The notes below the pieces were generated by a model that saw only the letters and a list, made by a program, of their open reading frames with translations, was not told the DNA's origin and ran no database searches. DNA of 64,000 bases, taken from contig NZ_SEBS01000013.1 of assembly GCF_004211145.1 (NCBI RefSeq), positions 1 to 64,000 on the forward strand. The letters are read 5' to 3'. The position numbers were made by a program, and so were the translations under genes. Origin of the DNA: Flavobacterium sp. (GTDB lineage: Bacteria; Bacteroidota; Bacteroidia; Flavobacteriales; Flavobacteriaceae). Shown here in pieces: positions 43,632 through 52,076 of the stretch (position 1 is the first letter of the stretch; every line of letters begins with the position of its first letter).

Positions 43632-45293
43632 CAAAAAACCTGCGCAATCCTACTTATTTTACTAATGTTCGGATGCGGAACCTCAGGATCGTTGCACCAC
43701 AAACCAGTTACTCAAGGTTACGATAACTCAACACCGAAAGTCGAAAAAATATCATCCGAACGATTCGTCTCAGGCGACAATTTCCTACTCAAAAACAAAC
43801 AACAACTCTGGGAATTGTATGTTCAAGGCGATCCGCTGCAAATCGGAATGACCACCGGCGCGCTCGAAGATTCGCTGTTGAAGAAACAAGAGAAGGTATT
43901 CTTTTTAAAAATCGAGGAAATCGTTCCGTCGAAAACCAGGCAAAAGCTGCTTCGGAAAATACTCACCTGGTACAACCGCAAATTATATCTCAACGTTCCC
44001 GAGGAATACAAAACCGAAATCTACGGCCTTTCGCGCTACACGTCTCACGATTATGACTTCATCGCGCCACAATATCTGCGCAGTTTGTATCTGCACGGTG
44101 CGCACGACATCGGGCACGCGCTGCAGGATTTGATGCTCGTCGGATGTTCGTCGTTCGCGGCTTGGGGCGATAAATCGGCTGACGGAAAACTGATTCTCGG
44201 ACGCAACTTCGATTTTTACGCCGGAGACGATTTCGCCAAAGATAAAATGGTCGCTTTCGTAAAACCCGACAAAGGAAATGCGTTCATGATGGTCACTTGG
44301 GCCGGAATGATCGGCGCGGTTTCGGGCATGAACGATCAAGGTTTGACGGTTACGATTAACGCAGGAAAATCGAAAATTCCACTAATAGCCAAGACGCCGG
44401 TCTCGATTTTGACGCGTGAGATCCTGCAATATGCGTCGACGATCGATGAAGCAGTTGCAATCGCTAAAAAACGTCAGGTTTTCGTTTCAGAAGCGATCAT
44501 GGTCGGAAGCGCCAAAGACGGGAAAGCTGTTTTGATTGAGGTTTCCCCGAAGAATTTCGGAGTTTACGAAGTTCCTAATTCGAACGATCAATTGCTGTGT
44601 TCGAACCATTTCCAGTCGGACGCCTACAAAGACGACAAGCGCAACAATGAGACGATCAAGAATTCACATTCCAAATATCGCTATGAAAAATTGACCGAAG
44701 ACTTCAATCAGAACCCGAAGATAAATCCTCAAATAGCGGCTTCGATCCTGCGCGATACGAAATCTTTAGAAGGCGGATTGCCTTTGGGCTACGGAAATGA
44801 AAAAGCGCTGAATCAACTGTTGGCGCATCACGGCGTAATTTTCCAGCCGAATGATTTGAAGGTTTGGGTCTCGAGCAATCCGTATCAATTGGGTGAATTC
44901 GTGTGTTATGATCTGAATACGATTTTCGGAAAAACCCACGACGGGAAATCGCTCGAGACGTTGGCGTCGGTGAAATTCGATATTCCTGAAGATCCGTTCG
45001 TGAATTCAGACGCGTTCAAAAAATACGAGCAATATCGTATCGAAGACCGCAAAATGGACGAATTCCTCGAAAACGAATCGGGAATGACCCAGGATTTCGC
45101 CAAAAATTACCAATCTTTGAACCCTGATTTGTGGATCGTGCATTACAAAGTCGGGCAATATTATTTCGGGCGAAAGGAATATGCGAAGGCTAAATCCGAA
45201 TTCGAAATGGCGCTGACAAAGGAAATCACGACGCTTCCCGCAAAGCAGCACGCTCAGGAATATCTCAAGAAAATCAATCGAAAACTCAAATGA
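43626..45293 (+). CDS. C45-type acyltransferase/peptidase lipoprotein
   Basis: A 555-residue protein, ATG 43626. Lipoprotein signal MVQKTCAILLILLMFGC (lipobox MFG-C). The Ntn-hydrolase core has VGCSSFAAWGDKS with nucleophile Cys174, then GKLILGRNFDFYAGDD and a glycine-rich GMIGAVSGMNDQGLTVTINAGKS. This is the acyl-CoA:6-aminopenicillanate acyltransferase-like family (C45). At the cell surface it may transfer or remove an acyl group of the pigment lipid; this is inference. It overlaps the ligase gene by ATGA. Confidence 0.82.
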   Translation: MVQKTCAILLILLMFGCGTSGSLHHKPVTQGYDNSTPKVEKISSERFVSGDNFLLKNKQQLWELYVQGDPLQIGMTTGALEDSLLKKQEKVFFLKIEEIVPSKTRQKLLRKILTWYNRKLYLNVPEEYKTEIYGLSRYTSHDYDFIAPQYLRSLYLHGAHDIGHALQDLMLVGCSSFAAWGDKSADGKLILGRNFDFYAGDDFAKDKMVAFVKPDKGNAFMMVTWAGMIGAVSGMNDQGLTVTINAGKSKIPLIAKTPVSILTREILQYASTIDEAVAIAKKRQVFVSEAIMVGSAKDGKAVLIEVSPKNFGVYEVPNSNDQLLCSNHFQSDAYKDDKRNNETIKNSHSKYRYEKLTEDFNQNPKINPQIAASILRDTKSLEGGLPLGYGNEKALNQLLAHHGVIFQPNDLKVWVSSNPYQLGEFVCYDLNTIFGKTHDGKSLETLASVKFDIPEDPFVNSDAFKKYEQYRIEDRKMDEFLENESGMTQDFAKNYQSLNPDLWIVHYKVGQYYFGRKEYAKAKSEFEMALTKEITTLPAKQHAQEYLKKINRKLK

Positions 45294-46579
45294 TCCCGAA
45301 GATAGAAACCGCATCGGCTCAGGAAATCAAGACGTTTCAAGAAATCGAATTGGCGAAAACGTTGCAATATGTTTTTGAAAACTCGGCCTATTACAAACGG
45401 CTTTTTGCGCGCGAAAACATCGACATTTCAAGTATCAAGACCATCGAAGATCTCGCGAAAATTCCCGTGACCACGAAAGCGGAATTGCAGGAATTCAACG
45501 ATGATTTTTTATGTGTCCCGACGACCGACATCATCGATTATGCGACGACTTCGGGCACTTTAGGCGATCCGGTCACGTTCGGTCTGACCGACAAGGATTT
45601 GGACCGATTGGCGTACAACGAAGCGATTTCGTTCGATTGCGCGGGAATCAAACGCGGCGATATCGTGCAGCTCATGACCACAATCGACAGGCGTTTCATG
45701 GCCGGATTGGCTTATTTTTTAGGTCTTCGGAAGATGAAAGTCGGCGTGATCCGCGTCGGTGCGGGAATTCCGGAATTGCAATGGGATTCGATCAAGAAGT
45801 ACAAACCCACGTATTTGATTACGGTTCCGTCCTTCCTGTTGAAACTCATCGAATATGCCGAGGCGCATGACATCGACTACAAAAATTCGGGCATAAAAGG
45901 AGCAGTTTGCATAGGCGAAGCGTTGCGTGACCAAGATTTTTCCGACAGTACGCTATCGCGCAAGATCGCCGAAAAATGGGATATAAAACTTTATTCGACC
46001 TATGCTTCGACCGAAATGGCGACGGCGTTTACCGAATGTGAACACGCGATCGGAGGCCATCATCATCCCGAACTGATCATCGTGGAAACGCTTGACGATA
46101 ACAACCAACCCGTTGCCCAAGGCGAGCCGGGCGAATTGGTCATCACGAATCTCGGCGTCGAAGGAATGCCGCTCATTCGTTTTAAAACGGGCGACATCGT
46201 GCAATTGCACCGCGAACCTTGTGCGTGCGGACGAAATACGTTGCGCGTCGGGCCGGTTTTGGGCCGCAAGCAACAGATGATAAAATACAAGGGTACGACT
46301 TTGTATCCGCCCGCGATGACCGACGTTCTCAACGATTTCCCGAATATCGAATTGCACATGATCGAGATTTCCACGAACGATTTGGGAACCGATGAAATCG
46401 TGATTAAACTCGCGGTGAAACAGGAATCGGAGCAATTTTTACGCGAGATAAAAGATCACTTTCGGGCGAAATTGCGCGTCACTCCAAAGATTGAATTTAC
46501 TACGAAGGAAGCTTTGTCGGCAATTGTCTTTAACCCGATGAGTCGGAAGCCGGTTACTTTTTTCGACTATAGAAAGTAA
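45290..46579 (+). CDS. PaaK-like AMP-forming aryl-CoA/ACP ligase
   Basis: A 429-residue adenylate-forming ligase of the phenylacetate-CoA ligase group. The substrate/ATP motif is YATTSGTLGDPVTFGLTDKD (about 83-102), then YASTEMATAFTEC and RFKTGDIV. It probably activates 4-coumarate, made by the ammonia-lyase, as CoA or ACP thioester. It is the last flexirubin gene in this window and ends at a terminator shared with the opposing gene. Confidence 0.87.
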   Translation: MIPKIETASAQEIKTFQEIELAKTLQYVFENSAYYKRLFARENIDISSIKTIEDLAKIPVTTKAELQEFNDDFLCVPTTDIIDYATTSGTLGDPVTFGLTDKDLDRLAYNEAISFDCAGIKRGDIVQLMTTIDRRFMAGLAYFLGLRKMKVGVIRVGAGIPELQWDSIKKYKPTYLITVPSFLLKLIEYAEAHDIDYKNSGIKGAVCIGEALRDQDFSDSTLSRKIAEKWDIKLYSTYASTEMATAFTECEHAIGGHHHPELIIVETLDDNNQPVAQGEPGELVITNLGVEGMPLIRFKTGDIVQLHREPCACGRNTLRVGPVLGRKQQMIKYKGTTLYPPAMTDVLNDFPNIELHMIEISTNDLGTDEIVIKLAVKQESEQFLREIKDHFRAKLRVTPKIEFTTKEALSAIVFNPMSRKPVTFFDYRK

Positions 46580-46608
46580 GTTCGGAAGTTCTGGGGCAAA
46601 AAAAATCG

Positions 46609-46636
46609 AAAGCCGCTTAGGTCAAACCGCGGCTTT
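46609..46636. terminator. terminator shared by convergent ligase and EEP genes
   Basis: Stem AAAGCCGC (46609-46616) pairs with GCGGCTTT (46629-46636) with T run after it on the + strand and A run before it for the - strand. The stop codon of the opposing EEP gene (46622-46624) is in the loop and its last codons form one arm. Confidence 0.8.
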
Positions 46637-47680
46637 TTTCTCGTTGGCGATTTCGATGTCTTCAGCGTCAGGCTTTAATTCCTGCTCTTGCTGGGCTGCC
46701 GCCTTGGGATCGAACTGCAGGCTGATGTATATCGGGAAATGATCGGAGTCGAAATTTTTGAGTCGGCGCATTTCAATCAGTTTCAGATGTTCGGAGATAA
46801 ACGCGTGGTCAAGCGGAAATCGCATGAACCAATAATGGGCGTGGAAGGAATTGTAAAAGCCGCGTCCTCGTCGGGGATCGAGCAATTTGCTCATTTTCAG
46901 GAAAAGCTCGGTAGTATAGCTCCAGGCCACGTCGTTCAGATCGCCGATGACCACGACTGGATTTTTGCAGTTTCGGGCGAGATCGGCTACGAGTAAAAGC
47001 TCCTTGTCGCGTTCCGTAGAGCGCGGATTTTCTTTGGGAACGGGAGGCGTCGGATGCACGGCGTAAAGCTGGATCGGCTGGCCATTCCTCAACAAAACCG
47101 TTGTATGGATCGAAGGAATATCGCTCTCGACCAGATATTTTACTTCGGAATCCTTCAATTCCAGCTTCGAATACAACAACATGCCGTAGGTGTTTTCTAA
47201 TGGAACGAGAACAGAATATGGAAAATCATCCTTTAGTTCATCCAGATATTCGGCCCATTTCGAATCGGTTTCAAGAAAAAGGGCGATGTCTGGATTCGCA
47301 CGCCTTACTTCATCCAAACAACCCACACAATTATCATTATCCTGATAAACATTGGCAATGATGATGCTAATGGATTTCTCGGGACTGTTCGCCGTGGCGC
47401 GCAATACCTGTTTTTTGCCGAATAGCGTGAACGGAACAATCTGGTAACCGAGATAGAGCAGATTCGCGGTCATCACTGATGGCAGAAGCATCGGAAACGC
47501 CTGGCGGGAATCGTAAAAGAAAAGCAGCAAGCCAATGCAACACAGGGTCGCGGTAAATTTCTGCAACCTGGGATAATCGAAAACGCGAAACACCCAATAT
47601 TCGTTTTTGATAAGCGGCATCAGTGATGCGACGACTAAAACAATTGAAAAAACAAGCAGGAAGATTTCCGTTGGACTCAT
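46622..47680 (-). CDS. membrane-anchored endonuclease/exonuclease/phosphatase family protein
   Basis: A 352-residue protein from ATG 47680 (a TTG at 47698 overlaps the -7 box and is rejected). Three N-terminal membrane segments (IFLLVFSIVLVVASLMPLI, CCIGLLLFFYD, LLPSVMTANLLYLGYQIVPF) precede an EEP domain with NVYQDN, FLETDS, VHPTPP, VVIGDLND and SDHFPIY, all catalytic residues present. The substrate could be phospholipid, nucleic acid or phosphate ester. A Glu/Ala-rich C-terminal tail is unusual. Confidence 0.85.
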   Translation of the reverse strand: MSPTEIFLLVFSIVLVVASLMPLIKNEYWVFRVFDYPRLQKFTATLCCIGLLLFFYDSRQAFPMLLPSVMTANLLYLGYQIVPFTLFGKKQVLRATANSPEKSISIIIANVYQDNDNCVGCLDEVRRANPDIALFLETDSKWAEYLDELKDDFPYSVLVPLENTYGMLLYSKLELKDSEVKYLVESDIPSIHTTVLLRNGQPIQLYAVHPTPPVPKENPRSTERDKELLLVADLARNCKNPVVVIGDLNDVAWSYTTELFLKMSKLLDPRRGRGFYNSFHAHYWFMRFPLDHAFISEHLKLIEMRRLKNFDSDHFPIYISLQFDPKAAAQQEQELKPDAEDIEIANEKKAAV

Positions 47681-47695
47681 AAATAATGGATTACT

Positions 47696-47703
47696 CAAAT
47701 GTA
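47696..47703 (-). promoter_or_regulatory. -7 box TACATTTG upstream of the EEP gene
   Basis: On the - strand TACATTTG matches TAnnTTTG, 15 bases before the ATG at 47680. No TTG fits at -33. Confidence 0.5.
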
Positions 47704-47798
47704 CTCATAAATTCGGAATGCTTCTTTCGTAAACAACCCCTGAATTCTTGTAATTTCGGCCTTGCACCCTGAACCTTGCACCTTGCGCCATTTTCTCT

Positions 47799-47806
47799 TA
47801 CCTTTG
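47799..47806 (+). promoter_or_regulatory. promoter predicting a leaderless dusB mRNA
   Basis: The -7 box TACCTTTG (47799-47806) lies only four bases (CAAC) before the dusB ATG at 47811, with TTG at 47776-47778 upstream. If transcription starts about four bases after the box, as in other Bacteroidota, the mRNA starts at the A of ATG. The region before it (47763-47787) has CCTTGCACC words. Confidence 0.6.
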
Positions 47807-47810
47807 CAAC

Positions 47811-48803
47811 ATGGTAAAAATCGGCAACATCGAACTCCCTGAATTTCCACTTTTGCTCGCTCCGATGGAAGACGTGAGTGATCCGCCGTTCCGCAGATTG
47901 TGTAAGGCGCACGGAGCCGATTTGATGTTCTCGGAATTTATCTCATCTGAAGGTTTGATACGTGATGCGATCAAAAGCCGCATGAAGCTTGATATTTTCG
48001 ATTACGAACGACCTGTCGGAATCCAGATTTTTGGCGGCGATGAGGAAGCGATGGCGATGTCGTCGAAGATCGTGTCGGCCGTGAATCCAGATCTGATCGA
48101 CATCAACTTCGGTTGTCCCGTCAAGAAAGTCGTATGCAAAGGCGCAGGAGCCGCGGTTCTCAAAGACGTCGATCTCATGGTCCGATTGACCAAAGCCGTA
48201 ATCGATTCGACCAATTTGCCCGTGACCGTAAAAACGCGTTTGGGTTGGGACGAGAATTCAATCAACATCGATGAAGTCGCTGAAAGGTTGCAGGACATCG
48301 GCGTGAAAGCGTTGTCGATCCACGGCCGAACACGCGCACAACTGTACAAAGGTGAAGCCGATTGGTCGCATATCGCACGCGTGAAAAACAATCCGCGCAT
48401 CACGATGCCGATCTTCGGAAACGGCGATATCGATTCGGTCGAAAAAGCATTGGAATACAAGAATAGATACGGCGTCGACGGCATCATGATCGGACGCGCC
48501 GCGATCGGTTATCCGTGGATTTTCAACGAGATCAAACACTACTTCAAGACGGGCGAGAAATTGCCTGCGCCGACAATGCAAGACCGTATCGAAGCCGCCC
48601 GCAATCACCTGACTTGGGCGATGGAGTGGAAGGGCGAATGGGTCGGGATCGTGGAAACGCGCCGCCACTACACCAATTACTTCAAAGGCATCGCGAACTT
48701 CAAGGAATACCGCCAGAAATTGGTTACGACCGATACGGCTGACGGGCTCTACAAGGCATTCGACGAAATCTCGGACGTATTTTCAGATTACCAATTCGTG
48801 TAA
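47811..48803 (+). CDS. dusB: tRNA-dihydrouridine synthase (DusB type)
   Basis: A 330-residue FMN-dependent TIM-barrel enzyme reducing specific uridines of tRNA. APMEDVSDPPFRRL (17-30) is the Dus FMN signature, NFGCPVKKVVCKGAGAA carries the catalytic Cys, VKTRLGWD the Lys, and IHGRTRAQLYKG the phosphate contact. Length is that of DusB. Four bases separate it from the -7 box (see the promoter entry). Confidence 0.95.
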   Translation: MVKIGNIELPEFPLLLAPMEDVSDPPFRRLCKAHGADLMFSEFISSEGLIRDAIKSRMKLDIFDYERPVGIQIFGGDEEAMAMSSKIVSAVNPDLIDINFGCPVKKVVCKGAGAAVLKDVDLMVRLTKAVIDSTNLPVTVKTRLGWDENSINIDEVAERLQDIGVKALSIHGRTRAQLYKGEADWSHIARVKNNPRITMPIFGNGDIDSVEKALEYKNRYGVDGIMIGRAAIGYPWIFNEIKHYFKTGEKLPAPTMQDRIEAARNHLTWAMEWKGEWVGIVETRRHYTNYFKGIANFKEYRQKLVTTDTADGLYKAFDEISDVFSDYQFV

Positions 48804-48809
48804 CTCGAA

Positions 48810-48842
48810 AGACCTGCAAGGTTTTCAAAACCTTGTAGGTCT
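48810..48842. repeat. 33-base palindromic repeat, copy 1
   Basis: A nearly perfect palindrome (outer AGACCT/AGGTCT, inner AAGGTTTT/AAAACCTT, one G-T pair) just after dusB. The same 33-base design recurs at 53497-53529. It can terminate transcripts of both convergent genes, but no T run follows. A related, weaker inverted pair (TAACCCA 48842-48848 and TGGGTTA 48894-48900) fills the remaining gap to the DUF983 stop. Confidence 0.8.
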
Positions 48843-48897
48843 AACCCAAAACCTTTTCGTTTGATTTTACACTTACAAAGTTTCAAAACCTTCTGGG

Positions 48898-49284
48898 TTA
48901 CGTTTTCGATGCTATTGATTCGTCATAACTCACGAACAAATTGATATAAATGTTCCTTGCCAATCGCGTGATAACGGGCGTTAGCAATCCTAAAACTACG
49001 AAAATTGCGATGAATGAGTTCGCTATGTTGGCTTGGAAAACCAGCTTACTCACCGCGAACGTGGCGATTCCAATTAGTACTGAAAGCGCATAACTCACGT
49101 ACATCGCACCGAAGAAAAAATTCGGTTCGACCTTGTATTTGAAACCGCAATGACGGCAATGTTCGTGCATTTTCATCGTTTCGAGTATGTTGTACGGATT
49201 TTGGTTCACATACATGTGGTCTTCATGACATTTCGGACATTTGCCGGTAATCATACTGTAAATCCTATTTCCTTTTCCAAACAT
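48898..49284 (-). CDS. DUF983 family small membrane protein
   Basis: A 128-residue protein from ATG 49284; the longer frame from 49344 adds a promoter-region stretch. The N-terminus has two Cys pairs, CPKCHEDH and CRHCGFKYK (a zinc ribbon-like knuckle), followed by two membrane segments (MYVSYALSVLIGIATFAVSKL and NSFIAIFVVLGLLTPVITRL). This matches DUF983, known near cytochrome oxidase genes elsewhere but here alone. Function unknown. Confidence 0.85.
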   Translation of the reverse strand: MFGKGNRIYSMITGKCPKCHEDHMYVNQNPYNILETMKMHEHCRHCGFKYKVEPNFFFGAMYVSYALSVLIGIATFAVSKLVFQANIANSFIAIFVVLGLLTPVITRLARNIYINLFVSYDESIASKT

Positions 49285-49334
49285 GATGATGCTTTTAAAT
49301 TCTGAGACAAAGTTCGCGAAATAACAAAATCCAG

Positions 49335-49368
49335 ATTTGTACAACCAAGATGTAAATTTGTACTTTTA
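49335..49368 (+). promoter_or_regulatory. promoter and possible operator of the AraC gene
   Basis: Two copies of ATTTGTAC (49335-49342 and 49356-49363) lie 21 bases apart, two helical turns, in the divergent gap. -7 boxes TAAATTTG (49353-49360) and TACTTTTA (49361-49368) overlap the second copy, with TTG at 49337-49339. The layout suits binding by the AraC protein at 49376 and autoregulation (inference). Confidence 0.4.
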
Positions 49369-49375
49369 GGACATT

Positions 49376-50251
49376 ATGGTGAATATCAAAGTACTTCGGA
49401 TCGATCAGTTCAAGAGCGCAAATACGTTTTCAGATTTTTACGCGAACATGATCGCGAACCATTTGGCCACGAGCCATCTGCATATCGAGAAGCCGCATCG
49501 GCACAATTTCTATGCGACGATGCTGTTCACGAAAGGTTCGGGCAAACACAGCATCGACTTCAAGACCTATGATGTTTCGCCCGGAAGTGTTTTCCTGATG
49601 GCGCCCGGTCAAATCCATTATTGGGAACTCAGCGATGACGCCGACGGGTTGATTTTCTTCCACAGCCAGGAATTTTACGAATTGAGATACGCCGATGAAC
49701 GGTTGAGCGATTACGCATTTTTTTCGCCCGTACAAAACATTCAAAAAATAGCATTGACATCGGGACAGTCAAGCGAAATCGAAACGATAATTGCCGAAAT
49801 GATGCAGTCGGAACTAGGCGGAACCGCGATGAGAAACCGTTATCTGATTAGCTTGATCACGCAGGTTTATATAAAATTGAGTTTGTTTTTGGGCGTCGGA
49901 CAAAATAATGAAGAAACCGCTTCATCAAGTTATGCGGCGAAGTTTCGGAGTTTTGAAAAGCTGCTTGAGACCAATTTCCGCGAAGAAAAGTCGGCTGAGA
50001 AATATGCCGAAATGCTGCACATGAGTGCCAAACACCTAAACCGCATCAACAAATCCATGGTCGATAAAAGCACGTCCGAAATTATCATCGAACGCGTGTT
50101 GCTCGAGGCGCGTCGCATGCTGATTTATTCGAACGAGCCGTTAAATGAGATCGCGTTAAAACTCGGATTTGAAGATTACGCTTATTTTTCAAAGCTGTTC
50201 AAGAAGAAAACCGGGATCACGCCTTCGCAGTTCAAGGCGCAACATTCGTGA
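49376..50251 (+). CDS. AraC-family transcriptional regulator
   Basis: A 291-residue regulator. The N-terminal cupin part (KPHRHNFYATMLFTKGSGKHSIDF, VSPGSVFLMAPGQIHYWEL) would bind a small ligand. The C-terminus has two helix-turn-helix units (AEMLHMSAKHLNRINKSMV and NEIALKLGFEDYAYFSKLFKKKTGITPSQF). The regulated genes are not known; it is divergent from DUF983 and convergent with the permease at 50252, where it ends one base away. Confidence 0.9.
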   Translation: MVNIKVLRIDQFKSANTFSDFYANMIANHLATSHLHIEKPHRHNFYATMLFTKGSGKHSIDFKTYDVSPGSVFLMAPGQIHYWELSDDADGLIFFHSQEFYELRYADERLSDYAFFSPVQNIQKIALTSGQSSEIETIIAEMMQSELGGTAMRNRYLISLITQVYIKLSLFLGVGQNNEETASSSYAAKFRSFEKLLETNFREEKSAEKYAEMLHMSAKHLNRINKSMVDKSTSEIIIERVLLEARRMLIYSNEPLNEIALKLGFEDYAYFSKLFKKKTGITPSQFKAQHS

Positions 50252-51448
50252 TTACTCGAGCAGTTTCTCGGACACTCGGGACGAGGCGATCAACGAAGCC
50301 GTAAAGCCCAAAGCGCAAATCGTCGCGATCACGATCAATACATTCTGGATCGTAAACACCACCGGGTAAGCGAGCGACGGCGTGATCATCACCAACTGGA
50401 AATGCTGTTGCAACAAAATCACGATGATTCCCGCACCAAGCCCGATCATTCCTCCCACGAAGCTCAAAAGACTGCCCTGGAACAGGAAAATATTGCGCAA
50501 TCCTTTTACTTCAACGCCCATCGCGGCCAAGGTTTTGAGATTTCCTTTTTTCTCGATGATCATTACTATCAATGCGCCCGCCAAACTGAAAAGCGCCAGG
50601 ATGATTACGAGCGTACAGATCAGGTATAGCACGACATTCTCAGTATTGAGCATTTTGTAGAGCGAGTCGTTGAGTTGCTCGCGCGTGCGGACTTCGGTAT
50701 TTTTGAGGATGGCCGAAACCGCTTCTGAAATATCGTCAACGTCTCCGTCTTTCGCGACTTTGATCTCAATCGCCGATAGCGTCTGTTCGTTGTAATTCAA
50801 TAAAATTTGGGCGAGGCGAACGTCTGAAAAGACGTACTTCGAATCCAATTCCTCGCTGATCGCATAAATTCCGACGGGCGCCAAAACGGCTTTCGTAAAC
50901 GCGTCGTCGGCACTTTCGATATCACCTTTTCCGGGCTTCGGAACATATACTTCGAACGGATTGTTGAAGTCGAGCAAACCGAGCGACAATTTCTGGGAAA
51001 TCCCATATCCGACGACAACTTGGGTCGTATTCGGCTCGAGCCATTGTCCTTGGAAAATCGTCTTGTTTACTGAATTCACCTGTCCGTACAAACTGTCGAC
51101 GCCTTTTAGATACGCGACTTGTTCCTTACCGTCGAATACGAAAAGCACGCGTTCCTCGACGACTCGGGAAACGGTTTCGACGCCTTCGATCGCACGTAAT
51201 TTTTTTTCCTGTTCGGGAGATAGCGTAAAAGTTTTTCCAGCTGTGGGAATCGCCTTCAGATCGGGGTCGAAATCGTTGCTGAACGACAAACTGAAATCCT
51301 TCAATCCCGTAAAGACCGACAAAAACACGAACAATACCATCGCGCCCAAAATAATGCTCAGCGACGCGATGCCATTGATGATGTTGATGGCATTGTTCTT
51401 ACTCGCCGATCTCAGGTAGCGTTTGGCTATGTACAGCGAAAAATTCAC
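50252..51448 (-). CDS. LolC/LolE-type FtsX permease
   Basis: A 398-residue permease. It has an N-terminal segment (IINGIASLSIILGAMVLFVFLSVFTG), a periplasmic MacB-type domain of about 200 residues, and three C-terminal segments including VLYLICTLVIILALFSLAGALIVMI. This is the LolCE/FtsX layout for lipoprotein release; no ATPase gene is next to it. The gene starts at the rbfA stop (one-base overlap), an order common in flavobacteria. Confidence 0.85.
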   Translation of the reverse strand: MNFSLYIAKRYLRSASKNNAINIINGIASLSIILGAMVLFVFLSVFTGLKDFSLSFSNDFDPDLKAIPTAGKTFTLSPEQEKKLRAIEGVETVSRVVEERVLFVFDGKEQVAYLKGVDSLYGQVNSVNKTIFQGQWLEPNTTQVVVGYGISQKLSLGLLDFNNPFEVYVPKPGKGDIESADDAFTKAVLAPVGIYAISEELDSKYVFSDVRLAQILLNYNEQTLSAIEIKVAKDGDVDDISEAVSAILKNTEVRTREQLNDSLYKMLNTENVVLYLICTLVIILALFSLAGALIVMIIEKKGNLKTLAAMGVEVKGLRNIFLFQGSLLSFVGGMIGLGAGIIVILLQQHFQLVMITPSLAYPVVFTIQNVLIVIATICALGFTASLIASSRVSEKLLE

Positions 51449-51840
51449 TATATCTTTTTGCGGCGCGCGAGCAATTCGCGGTTTTCGATTGGGTTTTCCT
51501 GACCTTTAAGCGCGTTGTCGATCTTTTCGATATAGTCGAGCGAGTCGTCAAGATAAAACGTGAGGTTCGGGACTTTGCGCAATTGGAGTTTCACGCGTTG
51601 CGATAAATCGTGTTTGATAAGCGGTGTGTTCGATTTGATGGCGGCCAAAGTTTCGGCGGCTTTCTCCTGTGGGAAAATACTCAAATGCACCGATGCGACA
51701 GACAAATCGGTCGTGACGTTCACTTTAGATACTGAGATCACGAGGTTCGAAATCCCGTTCTTGCGCACTTCACCTTGTAAAATATCGACGAGGTCTTTTT
51801 GCAAGACGCCTCCAATTTTCTTTTGCCTGTTCGTTTCCAT
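51448..51840 (-). CDS. rbfA: 30S ribosome-binding factor A
   Basis: A 130-residue RbfA. ATG 51840 is preferred to a longer frame (to 51999) that runs through the repeat element. The core ETNRQKKIGGVLQKDLVDIL, VSKVNVTTDLSVASVHLSIF and RVKLQLRKVPNLTFYLDDSL match the KH-like fold that helps 16S rRNA maturation. Four bases separate the start from a -7 box. Confidence 0.93.
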   Translation of the reverse strand: METNRQKKIGGVLQKDLVDILQGEVRKNGISNLVISVSKVNVTTDLSVASVHLSIFPQEKAAETLAAIKSNTPLIKHDLSQRVKLQLRKVPNLTFYLDDSLDYIEKIDNALKGQENPIENRELLARRKKI

Positions 51841-51844
51841 TTTG

Positions 51845-51852
51845 CAAAGGTA
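51845..51852 (-). promoter_or_regulatory. promoter predicting a leaderless rbfA mRNA
   Basis: On the - strand TACCTTTG is followed by CAAA and then the ATG of rbfA (51840-51838). The same box and four-base spacing precede dusB, so transcription should begin at or very near the start codon. No TTG is seen at -33. Confidence 0.55.
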
Positions 51853-51899
51853 ATGAAAGTTCGGAAGTTCATGGATCGGAAGATCGGAAGATGTTTGAT

Positions 51900-52046
51900 T
51901 AGGAGCTTTTTCCGGCTGTCCGTTCCAAGCTTTTTTAAAAAAATGCACTTTGCTCACACAATACACGAGCTTCCGTTGGTCGCTGTGTCTTGCGTGCAAA
52001 GTGTTATTTTTTTCGAAAAAGGCTTTCCTCTTCCATCCGGGCTAGG
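51900..52046. repeat. intergenic element with a long hairpin
   Basis: A stretch of about 147 bases between rbfA and the epimerase gene. Its centre forms a hairpin: 51927-51953 pairs with 51996-52025 (about 26 pairs, two small bulges), with an ACACA/TGTGT pair in the loop. The ends read TAGGAGCTTTTTCCGGCTGT and CCATCCGGGCTAGG. From memory, intergenic elements with such ends recur in Flavobacterium genomes. It could be a repeat of mobile origin or a structured RNA. Confidence 0.6.
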
Positions 52047-52076
52047 CAGTGTTCCAAAAGAAAAATGCTATTTTTA

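Noticed and set aside
51872..51892. GATCGGAAG twice, similar to the start of a common sequencing adapter
   Set aside because: Only nine bases match each time and the flanks continue as ordinary repeat-type sequence; more likely another short array.
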